The position numbers and the translations under genes are program-made. The notes under the pieces were generated by a model. The model searched no databases and was not told the origin of the DNA. It worked only from the letters and a program-made list of their open reading frames with translations. Shown one piece after another: positions 11,690 to 23,474 of a stretch of DNA of 55,332 bases (position 1 is the stretch's first letter; every line of letters starts with the position of its first letter). The stretch is from contig NQMI01000212.1 in the NCBI GenBank assembly GCA_002270565.1, positions 1 through 55,332 on the forward strand. Reading direction: 5' to 3'. The stretch is from Stenocarpella maydis (Eukaryota; Ascomycota; Sordariomycetes; Diaporthales; Diaporthaceae).

Positions 11690-12150
11690 TGGTAGGTACG
11701 ATACTGGATCGAAGTGGTTCAGGGGGCTGCAGAGTACTGGTTGGAAAACTTGTGATTGCTTGTTGCTATCTGGTACTGATTTTGAGTGGGCTTCCGTAAG
11801 CCCTCCTCATATACCCTCCGACATCGTCTCACCCCGCAGCACGCTGCGGGTGGCTCTGGTGCAAGTTTGCAAATGACGAAGAATCTAGTCAAAAACCAAC
11901 CTACTTTAACCCCGAATAACCCAACAACCCTAACCCATACGCCTATAAAAATACATACAGATATATATCAGAAGCTAGCCTTCTGATTGGTTTACTTGAC
12001 AAAGAATTTGGGCAAGAAATAAGTCTGATGCAGAGGTTTAAAGTCGGGGTAGTTGTATACCCTAAAAAATCAACTCACGGCCATACAAGTCATCTCCCGT
12101 CACGCACGCACTGGGCGTAGTTGGTCGAATTCGACTGTTTCCGTTTAACA
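11690..12150 (-). repeat. Probable solo LTR (minus orientation), second of an inverted pair
   Basis: Read on the minus strand it begins at 12150 with TGTTAAACGGAAAC, then carries the block matching 1999-2017 at 12099-12117, the CATTTGCAAACTTGCACCAG region, and GGAGGGTATATGAGGAGGG, the counterpart of the TATA-like segment of the other copy (11797-11820). It has extra sequence (about 11880-12085) that the plus copy lacks. The end near 11690 is approximate. No internal region is attached. Confidence 0.55.
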
Positions 12151-13101
12151 TTCATAATTATTGATTAATTAGTATTAATAGGCATAGATATGTAAGATAG
12201 CAAATAGTTAATTAATATTATTATTGTTGGTAGCTAAGTTTGAGGTTCTAAGGAACCTGTCTGCGGTAGTAATAAGCTATGTATGCTTTTGTCGTTGCTT
12301 TCTCGATAGATATAATACCTTACATTTAAGGTCAGGTTCTTCAGAGCTGCATAGATTACATCTGCTATATTAAAGTAAGCGACAACACACAAGGTCCTTA
12401 GGCCTGCAGCCTCTGTCCAGTAATCCAAGGTATAGACAACATGCCTCAGCTGGGCTAGATTAACTAGCTCAAGTGACCGACCTCGCCTGACCGACATCTC
12501 CCTGGCGCAATCACCTCCAAAGATGGTTGACTTGAAGGATAACTACCCCACATGGCCAACCCTCGTTCTTCGGTTTAAAAGATGTCTGCATTTCGGTTGA
12601 AAGGCGCCCGTTTCCTCGGTGTAAATGTGTCCTAGCTGGGTATTCAGCCCCGTGGCGTCCTGGATGCCAACACCTAGCATATCTCTGGTTGGGAGACTTG
12701 TGACCATAGGATGAAGCTAGTCGAGGCTAGCTGAGCGTTCTTGTCAGGGGTCCGGAACAGCGGGTGGGCCCATGAGATTGTCCCCCATGGGGATATTGCG
12801 GGGACCGTTGGGGAGTGCGGCTAATGAGAGCTCGGGGTTGACTTGTGCGAGTCCATCTTGGTATTGTTTCTCAAGCGACAGATGGTTGGCGGATGCCTAC
12901 TTGGCGCAAGGTTTGGCAACTTGGCATGGAACACAGGGACCAGACCGCCGGGACAAATGCTCAAGACAAAATGCAACATTTGAACGCGCCTATCTCCTTT
13001 CCTCACCCCCCTCCTTTATCGCATTTGCTCTGGGTGAGCCTCATTCTCTCCCTCACCACTCGTTGTCGCTGTGCAGGCTGCCAGACCCCGTCACTTAGAC
13101 C
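12151..13101. other. Intergenic region upstream of the MFS transporter
   Basis: It starts AT-rich and becomes GC-balanced after about 12240. An 87-codon minus-strand open frame (12234-12497) has no recognised motif and may be a remnant. From about 12990 to the transporter ATG the strand is pyrimidine-rich (TCTCCTTTCCTCACCCCC), typical of a fungal core promoter or leader. Confidence 0.4.
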
Positions 13102-14955
13102 ATGGCCGACCATGAGAAGGGACAGCCCGAGTATACCGAGTACAACCCCGACATAACACTCGTGGAAGCAGCAGCAGCATCCAGTGAGGCGGAAACGCTG
13201 CTCCCTCGCAAGGAACTCTTCAGCCGGTACTGGCCAGCCGCGGTCTACAGCATGCTCCTCAGCCTGGCACTGGTCATGGAGGGCATGGACGTTGGCCTGA
13301 TCAACAACTTCTTCGGACAAGAGGCGTACATCAACAGGTTCGGGTGGCCTGATGTGAAAGGCAAACAACACATCCCCAGCTCGTGGCAGGCGGCTATTGG
13401 CAACGGGAACAACCTGGGCAGTATCATTGGCCTCCTGTTGAACGGCTGGCTGCAGTCCCGCTACGGGAGTCGCAAGGTCTACATGGCATCCATGGCTCTG
13501 ATGGGAGCCACCATCTTCACGCTGTTCTTTGCCGTCAACGTTCAGATGCTCTTCGCAGCCAACATCCTATGCGGCATTCCCTGGGGTATTTTCCAGACCC
13601 TGACCACTGCGTATGCTGCCGAGATCTGTCCGACAGCAATGCGAGGTTATCTGACGTCCTGGGTGTCCATGTGCTGGGGTTGTGGCTCCTTCCTGGCAGC
13701 CGGGGTGCTGCGTGGCTCATTGGCTCTCCCCGGTGACCTGGCATGGCGCATTCCGTATGCCCTTCAATGGACATGGGTCGTCCCTCTGTTCATCGTGGGC
13801 TTCATGGCGCCCGAGAGCCCATGGTATCTGGTCCGTCGCGGACGCCTCGAGGATGCCGAGAAAGCTCTGCGCCGCCTTGCGCGCAAGGGTCACTACACCG
13901 AGCAGAGCATGACCGAGACGCTCGCCCTGATGAAGCATACCAACGAGATGGAGAAGATGGAGGCAGCGGGCGCAACCTACCTTGACTGTTTCCGCGGCAC
14001 CAACCTGCGCCGAACCGGCATCGTCTGCATGGCGTGGATAATCCAGATCCTCAACGGTCAGGCAATATGCGCGTACGCCACCATCTTCCTGCGATCCGCG
14101 GGCATGCCCCAGATCCAGGCCTTCAACTACAACATGGGCATCCAATCGGTGAGCGGCTTCCCGAGATACTTTGAACCCGCTTGGGAACAAGAATCTCCTC
14201 CCCATAGCATATGTCTCAAGAGGCCATGACCACACTGTGGCCTGTTCCATGCTGTATTCGGATGACACTTCTTCCTTCGGTCTTTGAAAGCTAACTCCAA
14301 GTGCTGCAGGTGAATATCGTTGGCACGGCCATTGCAATTTCGCTGATGGGCAAGATTGGGCGTCGCGTCTTCTTTTTCTACGGATCCTCGAGCATTGGCC
14401 TCCTCATGCTGGTCATCGGCATCCTGGGCTTTGTACCGGGCGCGAGCAACGTCGCCATCGCCGTGGCGGTCGTCATGATCCTTGTCAACCTGATCTTCAA
14501 GCTGTCGCTCGGCCCCACGACCTACACGATCGTAGGCGAGACGCCCTCGAGCCGTGTCAGGGCGCAGACCATCGTTCTCGGCCGTGCCATGTACGTGGTC
14601 GGCCAGATCATCCTGCAGCAGCTCAACCCGCGAATGCTCAACTCGAGCAGCGACGCGTGGAACTGGGGCGCCAAGGCGGGCATGCTGTACTTTGGACTTT
14701 GCTGCATCTGGGCGGTCTGGATCTTCTTCTTCCTGCCCGAGACCAAGAACCGCACATTTGCGGAGCTGGACTACCTGTTCCAGAAGAGGGTTCCGGCGCG
14801 CCAGTTCTCTTCCCATCCTATCCATTGTGAGTTGCTGACTTCCAAACTGGGCAGGCTTGATGCCGTTTCGAATTATTTCCCTATCATTAGCACAGAAACT
14901 TCGCTGACGCCGCACGAATACAGTGTTCGAGCTTACCGTGCCGGGCGAGAAGTAA
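13102..14955 (+). CDS. MFS sugar-porter-family transporter (alpha-glucoside permease-like)
   Basis: Plasma-membrane proton symporter type with about 12 hydrophobic segments. Exons 13102-14148, 14310-14826 and 14924-14955 give 531 residues. Sugar-porter signatures are visible: GWLQSRYGSRKVYM after TM2 (about 115-128), a PESPWYLVRRGR block after TM6 (about 229-240), and PETKNRTFAELDYLF after TM12. The CPTAMRGYLTSWV segment resembles maltose/alpha-glucoside permeases. The last intron is inferred: without it the frame runs on through an implausible tail, whereas splicing 14827-14923 (GTGAGT...CTGAC...CAG) gives the short tail FELTVPGEK and a stop. The substrate cannot be fixed from sequence. It stands alone next to transposon DNA. 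Confidence 0.88.
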
Positions 14956-15445
14956 ATGCCATCTCTGCGAGACGATTAGAAGGAAAACCGCCCTTTCTCG
15001 GTATACTCGGGATATAGGGATATAATATACCCATGAAATCCGTCGAAGGCAATGTAGACTAGTTTTATAGTCAAATCAAGCGGTTGAAACTTGATGTTGA
15101 GCAGGACACCATGTTCTCTTCGCGAGACTCTCATGTAACCTCGGGGACCCTGTGCGAAGTGAATCCCGACCTTGGGTGAATAATCAAGGTTTGAAAAGGC
15201 TGGAAATGGAAATGTATCGCCCTCAACTGGCTCCCAGTAGCCACGTCCCTCAGTAGCCATGTCCCTCATCCCATCCCAGGTCGAGGCGTGCTCGCTGTTC
15301 TGTAGCTCGGACGGGCCAGCTGGCCACATCAGCCACATCAGCAATAGGGGTTACTCTGTATGTGCCCACGTAGTAGCTATCGAGTTGGCCAGAGACTAGT
15401 ACAGCAGGGATCCAAAAAGGAGCCGATTAAAAAGGGAGCTGGGCG

Positions 15446-15502
15446 TTTGGTTGTGTTGTGTTGCGTTGTGTTGCGTTGTGTTGTGTTGTGTTGTGTTGTG
15501 TT
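15446..15502. repeat. (TTGTG)n pentanucleotide repeat
   Basis: About eleven units of TTGTG, two of them TTGCG, in the plus strand. Confidence 0.9.
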
Positions 15503-15609
15503 TGATGTTCTTTGTTGGTGATTCTTTGAAAGAAGTGAGTGATGCAGGTCGGTCAGAAAAGCAGGACCCTGTGTCACTGTCTGGTGGGGCCTTTGAAGTA
15601 CATACGGAT

Positions 15610-15671
15610 GTAGGTACCCACGTACTGTATGTACGTACCTAGGCCAAGTACCTACCTACTTAGGTAGGTAG
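15610..15671. promoter_or_regulatory. GTAC/CCTA-TAGG-rich palindromic cluster upstream of MSN5
   Basis: Contains TGTAGGTACC, GTACGTACCTAGG and a perfect hairpin CCTACCTA-CT-TAGGTAGG (15651-15668). Similar GTACCTAGG-like clusters occur upstream of other genes in this window, so it may be a recurrent promoter element. Its function is unknown. Confidence 0.4.
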
Positions 15672-16224
15672 AAGCAATAATCCCTGCTCGAGCTCAGGTC
15701 AAGACATGGGTAGAAGGCTGGCTGGATTAAGGCCCGCTACGTCGTCTGTCAGACACGCTTCCGGCGCGCCCAAAATTTAGGGAGTGGTGCTGGTACCGAC
15801 CTACACACGCCCATCATCATCAGCTTTCAACCTCATCCCAGCCGTCCTTCTTGTCTGCCCATGTTCCACCCCGTCAAAGGCTCACACAGCAACCCCTCCT
15901 CGCCCACCCGCCCCCAGCTCTCTACACCTTGGTGACCCCTTCACCCTCGCGACTGCGCACCTGAGCCTTTTATTGGCCCCCTCCCCATCCGCCTATTGGC
16001 CGGCACCAAACCGAAAGACAACAAGATCGCGCACCCGTCCATAAAGCCACCCCAACCCTCGACGCCCGGCAGTGTCTGGTGACTCTGTCGCGCTGCCGTT
16101 TCCTCTGAGCTACTATTTTCATGCGATGGACTAGACGTGCTCGCCATACAAGAGTCTCGCATCAGTGTGGGCGGACCCAGGCAGCTCCTTGTTGGCCTCG
16201 ACTGCCAGAGTCACCAGGGCGGCG

Positions 16225-19200
16225 ATGGCGACTCTGCACTCTAACGGCGGCTTTGGCTCTTCCGGCGCAAACGGGGCACCATATGGCAATGCCAACTCCA
16301 GCTTCAACCCCAGTGCCAACGGCGACATCGTCCCAAGGATCCTTGCTGCCCTCGAGGTGGTCTACAACCCCCGATCAGCAAACCAGGCCCGCATCGAAGC
16401 CCAGTCTTTCCTCGAACAGGTCAAGTCCCTCAAGGAGGGCCCCTCGCACGGCTTCACCCTCGCCTCGGACAAGTCGCAGTCGCCCATCGTCAGATACTAC
16501 GGCCTGTCACTCCTCGAACACTCCATCATCCACAAGTGGGCCGAATATGACGAGCACGAGGCTGCCTGCCTGAGAGGCTGGGTGCTGGAGCTTGCCCAGA
16601 ACGTGTCAAGGGAAGACCCCCAGTATGTCAGGAACAAGATCGCGCAGCTGTGGGTCGAGGTCGCCAAGAGGTGCTGGGGGGCTGACTGGATGGACATGGA
16701 CCAGATGCTCGTGCAGCTCTGGCAGGTGCCTGGGTTTGGCGTCCACAAGGAGTTTGTCCTCGCCGTACTCGGCTCGCTGTCCGAGGAGATCATCGGTGGG
16801 GACGACCCCATCGTCGCAATGCGCGAGAACGTCCTGGACAAGGCCGTTGTTGACATATTTATGCCCGCGTCTGTGCTGGCCGAGGACTTCCCCAACCGTG
16901 AGTCTGGCGAGCCTGTCCGCTTCGGCCCCGAGGGTTGGCTTCAGCGCGCGGTTAATCTGCTCGCTGAGGCTCTCGCCTCAGACATCCAGGGCAACGAGGA
17001 GGTGCGGTCAAACGCTGTCAAGGCGCTCGTGCTGCTGACCACCATTCTCCCCTGGGCGTTTCCGAAATCCGTAATCGTTGCAAGGGCCGTTCACTACCTC
17101 TACGAAGGCCTCGTCGCGCCCCACGTGGCCGTCCAAAAGGTACGACATATCCTGCCTGCCTCCTGATTGCACCAGACTAACATTCGCAGGCATCCCTCGA
17201 AGCTCTGCATGCGCTTTACTCCCGGAGCAACTTCGGCGACGAGCAGTTCTCTGCCCTGGTCCTGCCCATGTATGACAAGCCCTGTGTCGAGCGCTTCTCT
17301 CAGCTGTTTGCATGGTCCACAGTAGACGCCGATGACATTGATGACGACAAATATCTGTTCGCCAAGAAGTTCTCAGAGGTAAGAAACACCATTGCCTGCG
17401 GCTCGTGGCGCATGCGCTGACACATGCAGACGGTATCCCATCTCGGCAACTACCTCGACCGGAAGTTCAACTTAATTCCTCCAAGCGCCGACATTCAACC
17501 CTTCCTCGAGTTTCTCCTGCTGGTCGTTCAGAGTCAAAGTCTGGTTGTTTCAATTCCAGTCCTTGTCACCTGGACGAGGTTGCTCAGTCACAGGGCGCTT
17601 GGTCCGTCCATAGTCAAGACGCACCTCGTCGGACCCCTGCTTGAACTCTGCAGCTCCAGGCTGGTCCGGTATGAGAGCCTGCCGGAGGAAACCCCGGACC
17701 CCACACTGATCCTCCTGATTGAGGACACAGACACAATCCCGGAGCGACACGCCTTCCTGGGCAACTACAGGCGTTACAGCTCACAGGTCATAGAGTGCAT
17801 CGTCGAGCTGACACTCTCGGACGCCATCAACTACATCCTCGGACAGACCGATGACGTGTTGCAGCACCTATATGATGGACAACCACCGATCAACCCAGCC
17901 ACCTATGTCAAGTGCTCGATGGCCTATCTCCGTGTTGATGCGCAGTTCACAGTCATCGAGTCGGCGCTCAAGGGTTACGTGAGGTCAAGACCCCCGAAAG
18001 GTGCCGACTTGGAGCAGGTCGAGGCACAGAAGGCGCAGCTGGACGAGCACCTAGAGTCATGGTGCAACAGGTTGCTGGAGATGAAGTTCGAAGACCCGCT
18101 GATCCAGAAGCGGCTCCTTCAGCTCCTGGTTGCATTTTCCACCACTGCGTTGAGGAAGAACAACGGCTTCATGCTCAAGGTTCTCGAACACATCTTGATG
18201 ACCTGGCCCGCGACGCACCCTGAACACAGGGCGTTCAATGAGGCTATCAAGGATCTCCAGGCGGAGAGTCTGAATGAACTGCAGAGATTGGCGTTCAAGA
18301 TGCCGGACAATCTCCTTGCCGTCTACGAGCAGCTGGAGGCCAAGATCAACGAGATGAGCGCCTCAGGTACCCTGGACGAGCGGAGACTAGTCAACTACAA
18401 GACCTTTCTCTTCATTATCATTCACCGTGCCACCAATATTGACCAGCAAACCCGAATCCAGCGGCTCCAGGCCTTTGTCGAGCCGGTCAAGGCTCAATGG
18501 AGAAACGAGGATCTAAAGCGTGCTCTTGCAACATACGAAGGGTTCTGCAGCATGACCGGGCTTGACAAGGCGCAGAGGTATCTGGCGAACCACCGGGTCG
18601 ACCAGATCTCTGACTGGGGCTCCGTCGAGCTTGATGCCGAGGGTGCTGCCCTGCAGGCGGAGCTGGAAGAGCGACAACAGGTAAACACCCACACTCCTTG
18701 TCTGCGTGGATTATTCTAACCGTGTCACAGGCCCTGCCCCTGCGTGCCACGAAATCCTTTTTGAATTATTCGGTAGATAAGCTCGAAAAATCGTCGCCTT
18801 CGTATCAAGCGTCGTGTGCCCTGTGGCAAGACAGCTTCCCCATCATTCTTCCCGAGCTCCTCCAGTTTTTAAGGTGAGTCGGCTCCCTGGGCTCCGGCAT
18901 TGTTTGCCCTCTAACTCTGGTCCAGCCATGCACACGCATCTGCAAACCCTGGCAATTGGACCCACCTACCTAGTGAGATGCAGTCTATTGTGGGCCAGGT
19001 GCTCACAGACAGGTTTTGGCAAGCCGGCATCTCTGAGGGAAGCAAAGATGATTTCTATGCCAGGGTGATCAACAAGAAGAATACCCTGGAGGGCCTGGCA
19101 TCTTCGATACGTGGTCAAATCCGCTACATCCGCGAGTTCTGCTACTCGGTCATCTTCTGTATGAGCTGCCTCGAGCAACAATTCTACGGGTTCGAGGAGC

Positions 19201-20350
19201 TTCCTGGACCGCTCGCTCACGCGCTTTTCGCGGACTCACACTGCCTCTCACCACATCAACTCATCGCGCTCCTTAACCTGGTGAGGTTGCTGGTGGACGT
19301 TTGTCCTGTTCAGCTTCGGCACCACTTCCTTCCCCCGATACTGGCAGGTTGCTTCCAGCGGATGGATGCCAAGATCAAGTCTGAATGGGACAAACTCGAG
19401 CAGGCCGGTAACATTCAGGCGGCTGCGGACGAGTTGACGGAGGAGATGAAGGCGGAGAGCGTCCTGCGCCAGCTGACCTACTCTGCGGTTATGATGATAG
19501 CGGACTTCCTGGACCCCGCACGGCTGGGTGAGTGACTGCTTCATCATGAATAAGTGCCCCCGCACCCAGCTGACTCTTTGATACAGACGCGCTCCCGAAG
19601 GACAAGACACAAAATGAGCAAGAGGCTGGGCATGTACCCCAACAGCCTTCTCTGCGCAAATTCTGCTTGATGAACACATCCGTCATCGAGCCGCTCCTGG
19701 TCTTTATGGCTCACGCCATTGGCATGCGTGACGGCAGGTGTTGTGGGGTTGTGCTTCGCGTGTTCCGCTCGATCATACCCGAGTTCCGAAGCATCAACCC
19801 GGCCACGCACAGGCTGCCCCAGGCGGAAACAACGGCTAAGTATGCATCCCCAGGTGACAACTTCCCCATTCCCGAGGACACGGCGAATGCAGTCAGGGAA
19901 TTCATCTCTACGGACGTTCTCAAGACATGTATCACGTCCCTGCACGATCCGTACTTTGTGGAGCTGCAGAGGGAGCTTGGAAACGTCATGGCAGGGATTA
20001 TTGCCAACTACAGCCCGCTGACACAGACGCCACGGGAGGTGCTGTGCTCACTTGGGACCATCAAGCACGAGGAGGTTGATGGTTGCATCGCGAATATTGC
20101 TCGTGCGGTGTCCAACCCTCGGCAACAACGCGGGCACATTCTCGATCTGCTCAAGGATCTCAAGGGGGTGAGCATCTCGGAGATGGGCAAGCTGCAGAAG
20201 AGCTCTGATGCGTCGGGTTTCAAGAAGAAGTCGTCCGGGCGTAGCAAGATGGCACAAGAGTTCATGACGGCCCCGGCGTCCAACGGCCGGATTATTGCCA
20301 GGCGCGACTCACCGGACCTCACCGGGGTCGCGGGCCTGTTTGACGGGTGA
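16225..20350 (+). CDS. Karyopherin MSN5 / exportin-5 family nuclear export receptor
   Basis: Importin-beta superfamily receptor. In yeast Msn5 exports phosphorylated transcription factors in a RanGTP-dependent way; it acts at nuclear pores. Six exons (16225-17139, 17190-17378, 17430-18680, 18731-18873, 18926-19527, 19587-20350) join in frame to 1287 residues, close to the usual size. All five introns are 50-60 bp with clean GT-AG ends. The N-terminal part (LEVVYNPRSANQARIEAQSFLEQ, RYYGLSLLEHSIIHKW) matches the exportin-5 HEAT-repeat start and the Xpo1-like segment, and the rest is alpha-helical HEAT repeat. The ATG at 16225 (MATLHSNGGFG) is the first in-frame ATG; upstream in-frame sequence begins only with GTG. 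It is a housekeeping gene of normal coding composition. Confidence 0.93.
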
Positions 20351-23227
20351 GCACTGCATCAGGATCTGCACGATTAGAGATGGGATGGCGGAGAGTGGTG
20401 TGGGAAGGAGCGGAGATGACTAGTGGCGACTGTCGTCCGATTTTCCCGCGTGTGGCTCTACCGGAGACTCTACTACGTAGTGGCTTGTGTAGCTAATTGC
20501 ATAGATGGCACTGCTGACGACGGTATGGTCGTCGGGAGTTTGAAGCCAGCCTTGTCATCAGACCCTCGGACCCTTGGCCGCCTCGCTGCGGTGAGGCATG
20601 CAGGCATGTCGGGGGCATCCAAAGAGAGAGAGTATCGTGCTTGCTTCTTCGGCGCGGCGCGGACACCACATCTGTGCTCCTGTCACCCCATCTTCTGGAA
20701 TTCCTGACGCCATGATCCTTATCGCCAGGGCCGGTGACCCTGCATTCTCCTGCCCGTGGCCAAGTGCCCAGTGGCCTAGTCTGTGCAACGTGCGGTGGCT
20801 GCTGCATCAAGACGGCGAATCCCTCCCTTAGGATTGATATTGGGCCGACAGGGTTCCGGCGCAAGGTCCCGCCGCCAGGGCCCTCTAGTGTACATAGAGC
20901 AAAAGCAGTGATCCCGGCACTGGCCCCGGGGTCTACCGAGGGGAAACAACAGGGGGGGGGGAGCGCTCTCGCGAGCTGACATCTGTTGAGGTTGGGTCAG
21001 TCTGCTCCCTTTGTTGCCTCGTCGGCGATCAAACGCCATGAGCTGGGGGCATGCCGTGGGCCTGGATGTTGGGGCGAACACATGGACATGATGGCGTTTC
21101 ATGCCCGCAAAGCCGGGCCCAGTCCAGGGCAGGCTCCTCTGCTGGTCGACCCGGGTCCTCGTCATCTATCTGCGGTGGCTCATGCAGAAGCAGGAAGGAT
21201 GGGCGCCACGCCACGCTGCGGCATTGCATTCCAGGTCGCTGGGTTCGGACCATGGCCTGTGTGACGCTCAACTTCTGCTTTCTTGCAGCTTCCTTGTGCA
21301 TATGGAGATGCCCGACTGGCGTAGGCCGTCATGCCGTGTGACGGGGGCTCCAGGGCGGGAGCTGGGACAAGCCTGATGCCGCAAGGGGAATGTCTTGACC
21401 CTTGGGCCCGGCGCCGAAGGTCTACCACATGTGCCTGATTAGGACTTGATGCGGACATGCTGTCAGTCCCTAGTATGCAGCTCGTGCACGGCAGAGCCAC
21501 TCACACCTGTCTGGCGTGCCGGAGCGGTGGAGCCTGATGGAGCTGGGCCGTCGGTTGTGGAACTGGTGGAGTCGTGGGACTGCGGCCTCAGCCAGGGAAA
21601 TTCAATCTTCCACAAAGAATTGAAAAAAGAAGGCCAGAGCAAGGCGCGATGGCACGTCCTGACTCTGGCTTCTGCCTCTGGCGGTGGGCCTCGACAGGGC
21701 AAAGGGCACAAGGGCACAAGGATCGCCGCCGTGCCGCTGTCCGTCATCGTCTGGTCGATTGTTCGGACGCTTATGTAGTGTAGTGTTGCGTACATACATA
21801 GTATGCAGATACATGCACTGTCATGTTTCGTCCGATTGCGACCTTGTTGCCCGTGAGGCTCGGGAGAGGCTGCCAGTCAGTGGCCTCACCATCGCGCTTG
21901 GCAGCCACCATTTGTTTCGACTGTCTGTCAAAGCGCAGTGTCGCAGTCAGTCTGGCCGGCATTCCAGATCGAAATGTCATCTACGGTACTACTTGCTTGC
22001 TGTACCTGCTCGACCACATGCTCTCCCCTCCTTCTCTCGGCTTGCGCTCCCCCGCCTTCCCTCCGCCTCCGAACGACATCCTCGGCGACCCCTTTCCCCC
22101 TTCCCCCCCTCATCCACCAAGCACACGTCCTCAAGCAGGATGCCTGAACCGCTCCCGAGGTCCATCTCCCTTCGACTCCAGCTTAGTCCGCCCTGCGTTC
22201 TCAGCTCAACCGCGCTCGCCACTTCTTGTCAGGAATGCGCCCTGCCGTGGCCCACCGCAGAGGGACTCTGCTCTACATACCTACTGTACATGGTAGGTAG
22301 TATGTAACCAACCTACTACGTTTCCCTGTACCGTGGAACATGTCCTTGGGATAGGAGGCGCAGCGGGGAGCGGGGCCGCTTGGCTGGTTTCCATGAGGGC
22401 GTCACGTTGCTCCACGGTCTATGTAGTCGCCCGGCGCCGTCGTCGAGCTGGGGATATCCTTACCCTCGTAGATGTGGGCCCTCGTCGCTCGTCAATGCTA
22501 CCATGCTACATAATGCCGCCCATGAGATGCCCTCTATCGTTTCAGCCCTCCTTCTGATACAGTCCAGCCTGAACCATCTCTGGAGACATCCAGCAGTCCA
22601 TTGTCCGCCGCGCTCGCTCCCTCGGACCTGTCCGCTGTACTACTTACTTCTCATCTGTCTCGCCGCAGCGTGCGCGCTTTCGACACTTTGTCCGTCCCGT
22701 CTCGAGTTTCCTACTTGGTATTGTATTCTCCTGCCTTCCTGCCCGGCATCAGATCCGGCGCAGACTACCAGCCTGCTTGCCAATACCGCGTGGGAAGCCC
22801 GCCTGTAGTCCAGTACTACCTCGTCCTATCATCTCTGCGTCGATCGAAACAACCACACTCTGCCCACTTCAGACGGTCCAGAGAAACCTCGGCCTTGGTC
22901 ACCCACTGCCCCAAGACATCCCCGATTTCTTTCCATTCTGTCGAGTCTGGTGTCCATCTTGCACAATTCCGTCCCACTTCTCTGCGGCTTTGAATCTCGG
23001 GCCTTTGACTTGCATCTCGCCACCAGCTTGTGGGGATACCTGTTTCTGGCGTGTAGCCTTGTCACGAATGATCGCCCGTCAACAAGAGGTACGGTCAGTT
23101 TCACTATCCTCGCCGCTCATACTTTGTCGATCGCGCACGCCCCTGCTTGAGACGTCCCTTGGACTTAGCGACGGCAGGGCACCATCACCGCCTACTTCCG
23201 TTGTCATCCAGCCCTGGGACCCAACTC

Positions 23228-23282
<55 letters not shown>

Positions 23283-23474
23283 GGAGGGAGAGAGAGAGCG
23301 AATACATAAAACATCTTGACGTGCCAACGCTATATCTTTCTTGATAAGTACTGGCTGATTGCCGAGAACTTGGGTATTGCAGAAACCGGCCATTATCACC
23401 CGGAATTATCCTGCCAGCCCCGGATTGTAAACGCACCTTATCGCCACCTGTTCGGGAACGATAAAACCGACAGT
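20351..23474. other. Long intergenic region (3.1 kb) upstream of the second Zn2Cys6 gene
   Basis: Holds the MSN5 3' end and an unusually long upstream region for the regulator at 23475. Many overlapping small open frames on both strands are low-complexity and motif-free. C/T-rich tracts (about 22020-22140 and 22540-22760) suggest a long transcribed leader. A GTAGGTAG / CTACCTAC-like cluster sits at 22272-22321. No RNA gene was recognised. Confidence 0.45.
23231..23299. repeat. Compound (CA)n(GA)n microsatellite
   Basis: A CG/CA run followed by about twelve CA units and then about twenty GA units with GGGA interruptions, about 180 bp upstream of the regulator ATG, so probably in its 5' leader. 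Confidence 0.92.

Larger units (their letters stand above)
8330..11690. repeat. AT-rich desert, RIP-like, gene-free
   Basis: About 3.3 kb of very AT-rich DNA dense in stops on both strands, with TA and TAA runs. No ORF longer than about 60 codons and no protein motif can be read. It probably derives from mutated transposons, but the source family cannot be told. Confidence 0.75.
14956..16224. other. Intergenic between the MFS transporter and MSN5
   Basis: Contains the 3' region of the transporter and the MSN5 promoter. A 122-codon minus-strand frame (14976-15344) is open but motif-free. Repeats noted separately lie at 15446-15502 and 15610-15671. From about 15850 the plus strand is C/T-rich, as in many fungal 5' leaders. 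Confidence 0.4.

Noticed and set aside
12234..12497. 87-codon minus-strand open frame next to the inverted LTR
   Set aside because: Not recognised as any transposon or host protein; too short to support.
13717..14915. Long antisense frames across the MFS gene
   Set aside because: Codon-bias shadows of the transporter exons.
14976..15344. 122-codon minus-strand open frame after the MFS gene
   Set aside because: Lies in the expected 3' region of the transporter, has no recognisable family and no introns or context; could be chance in GC-balanced DNA.
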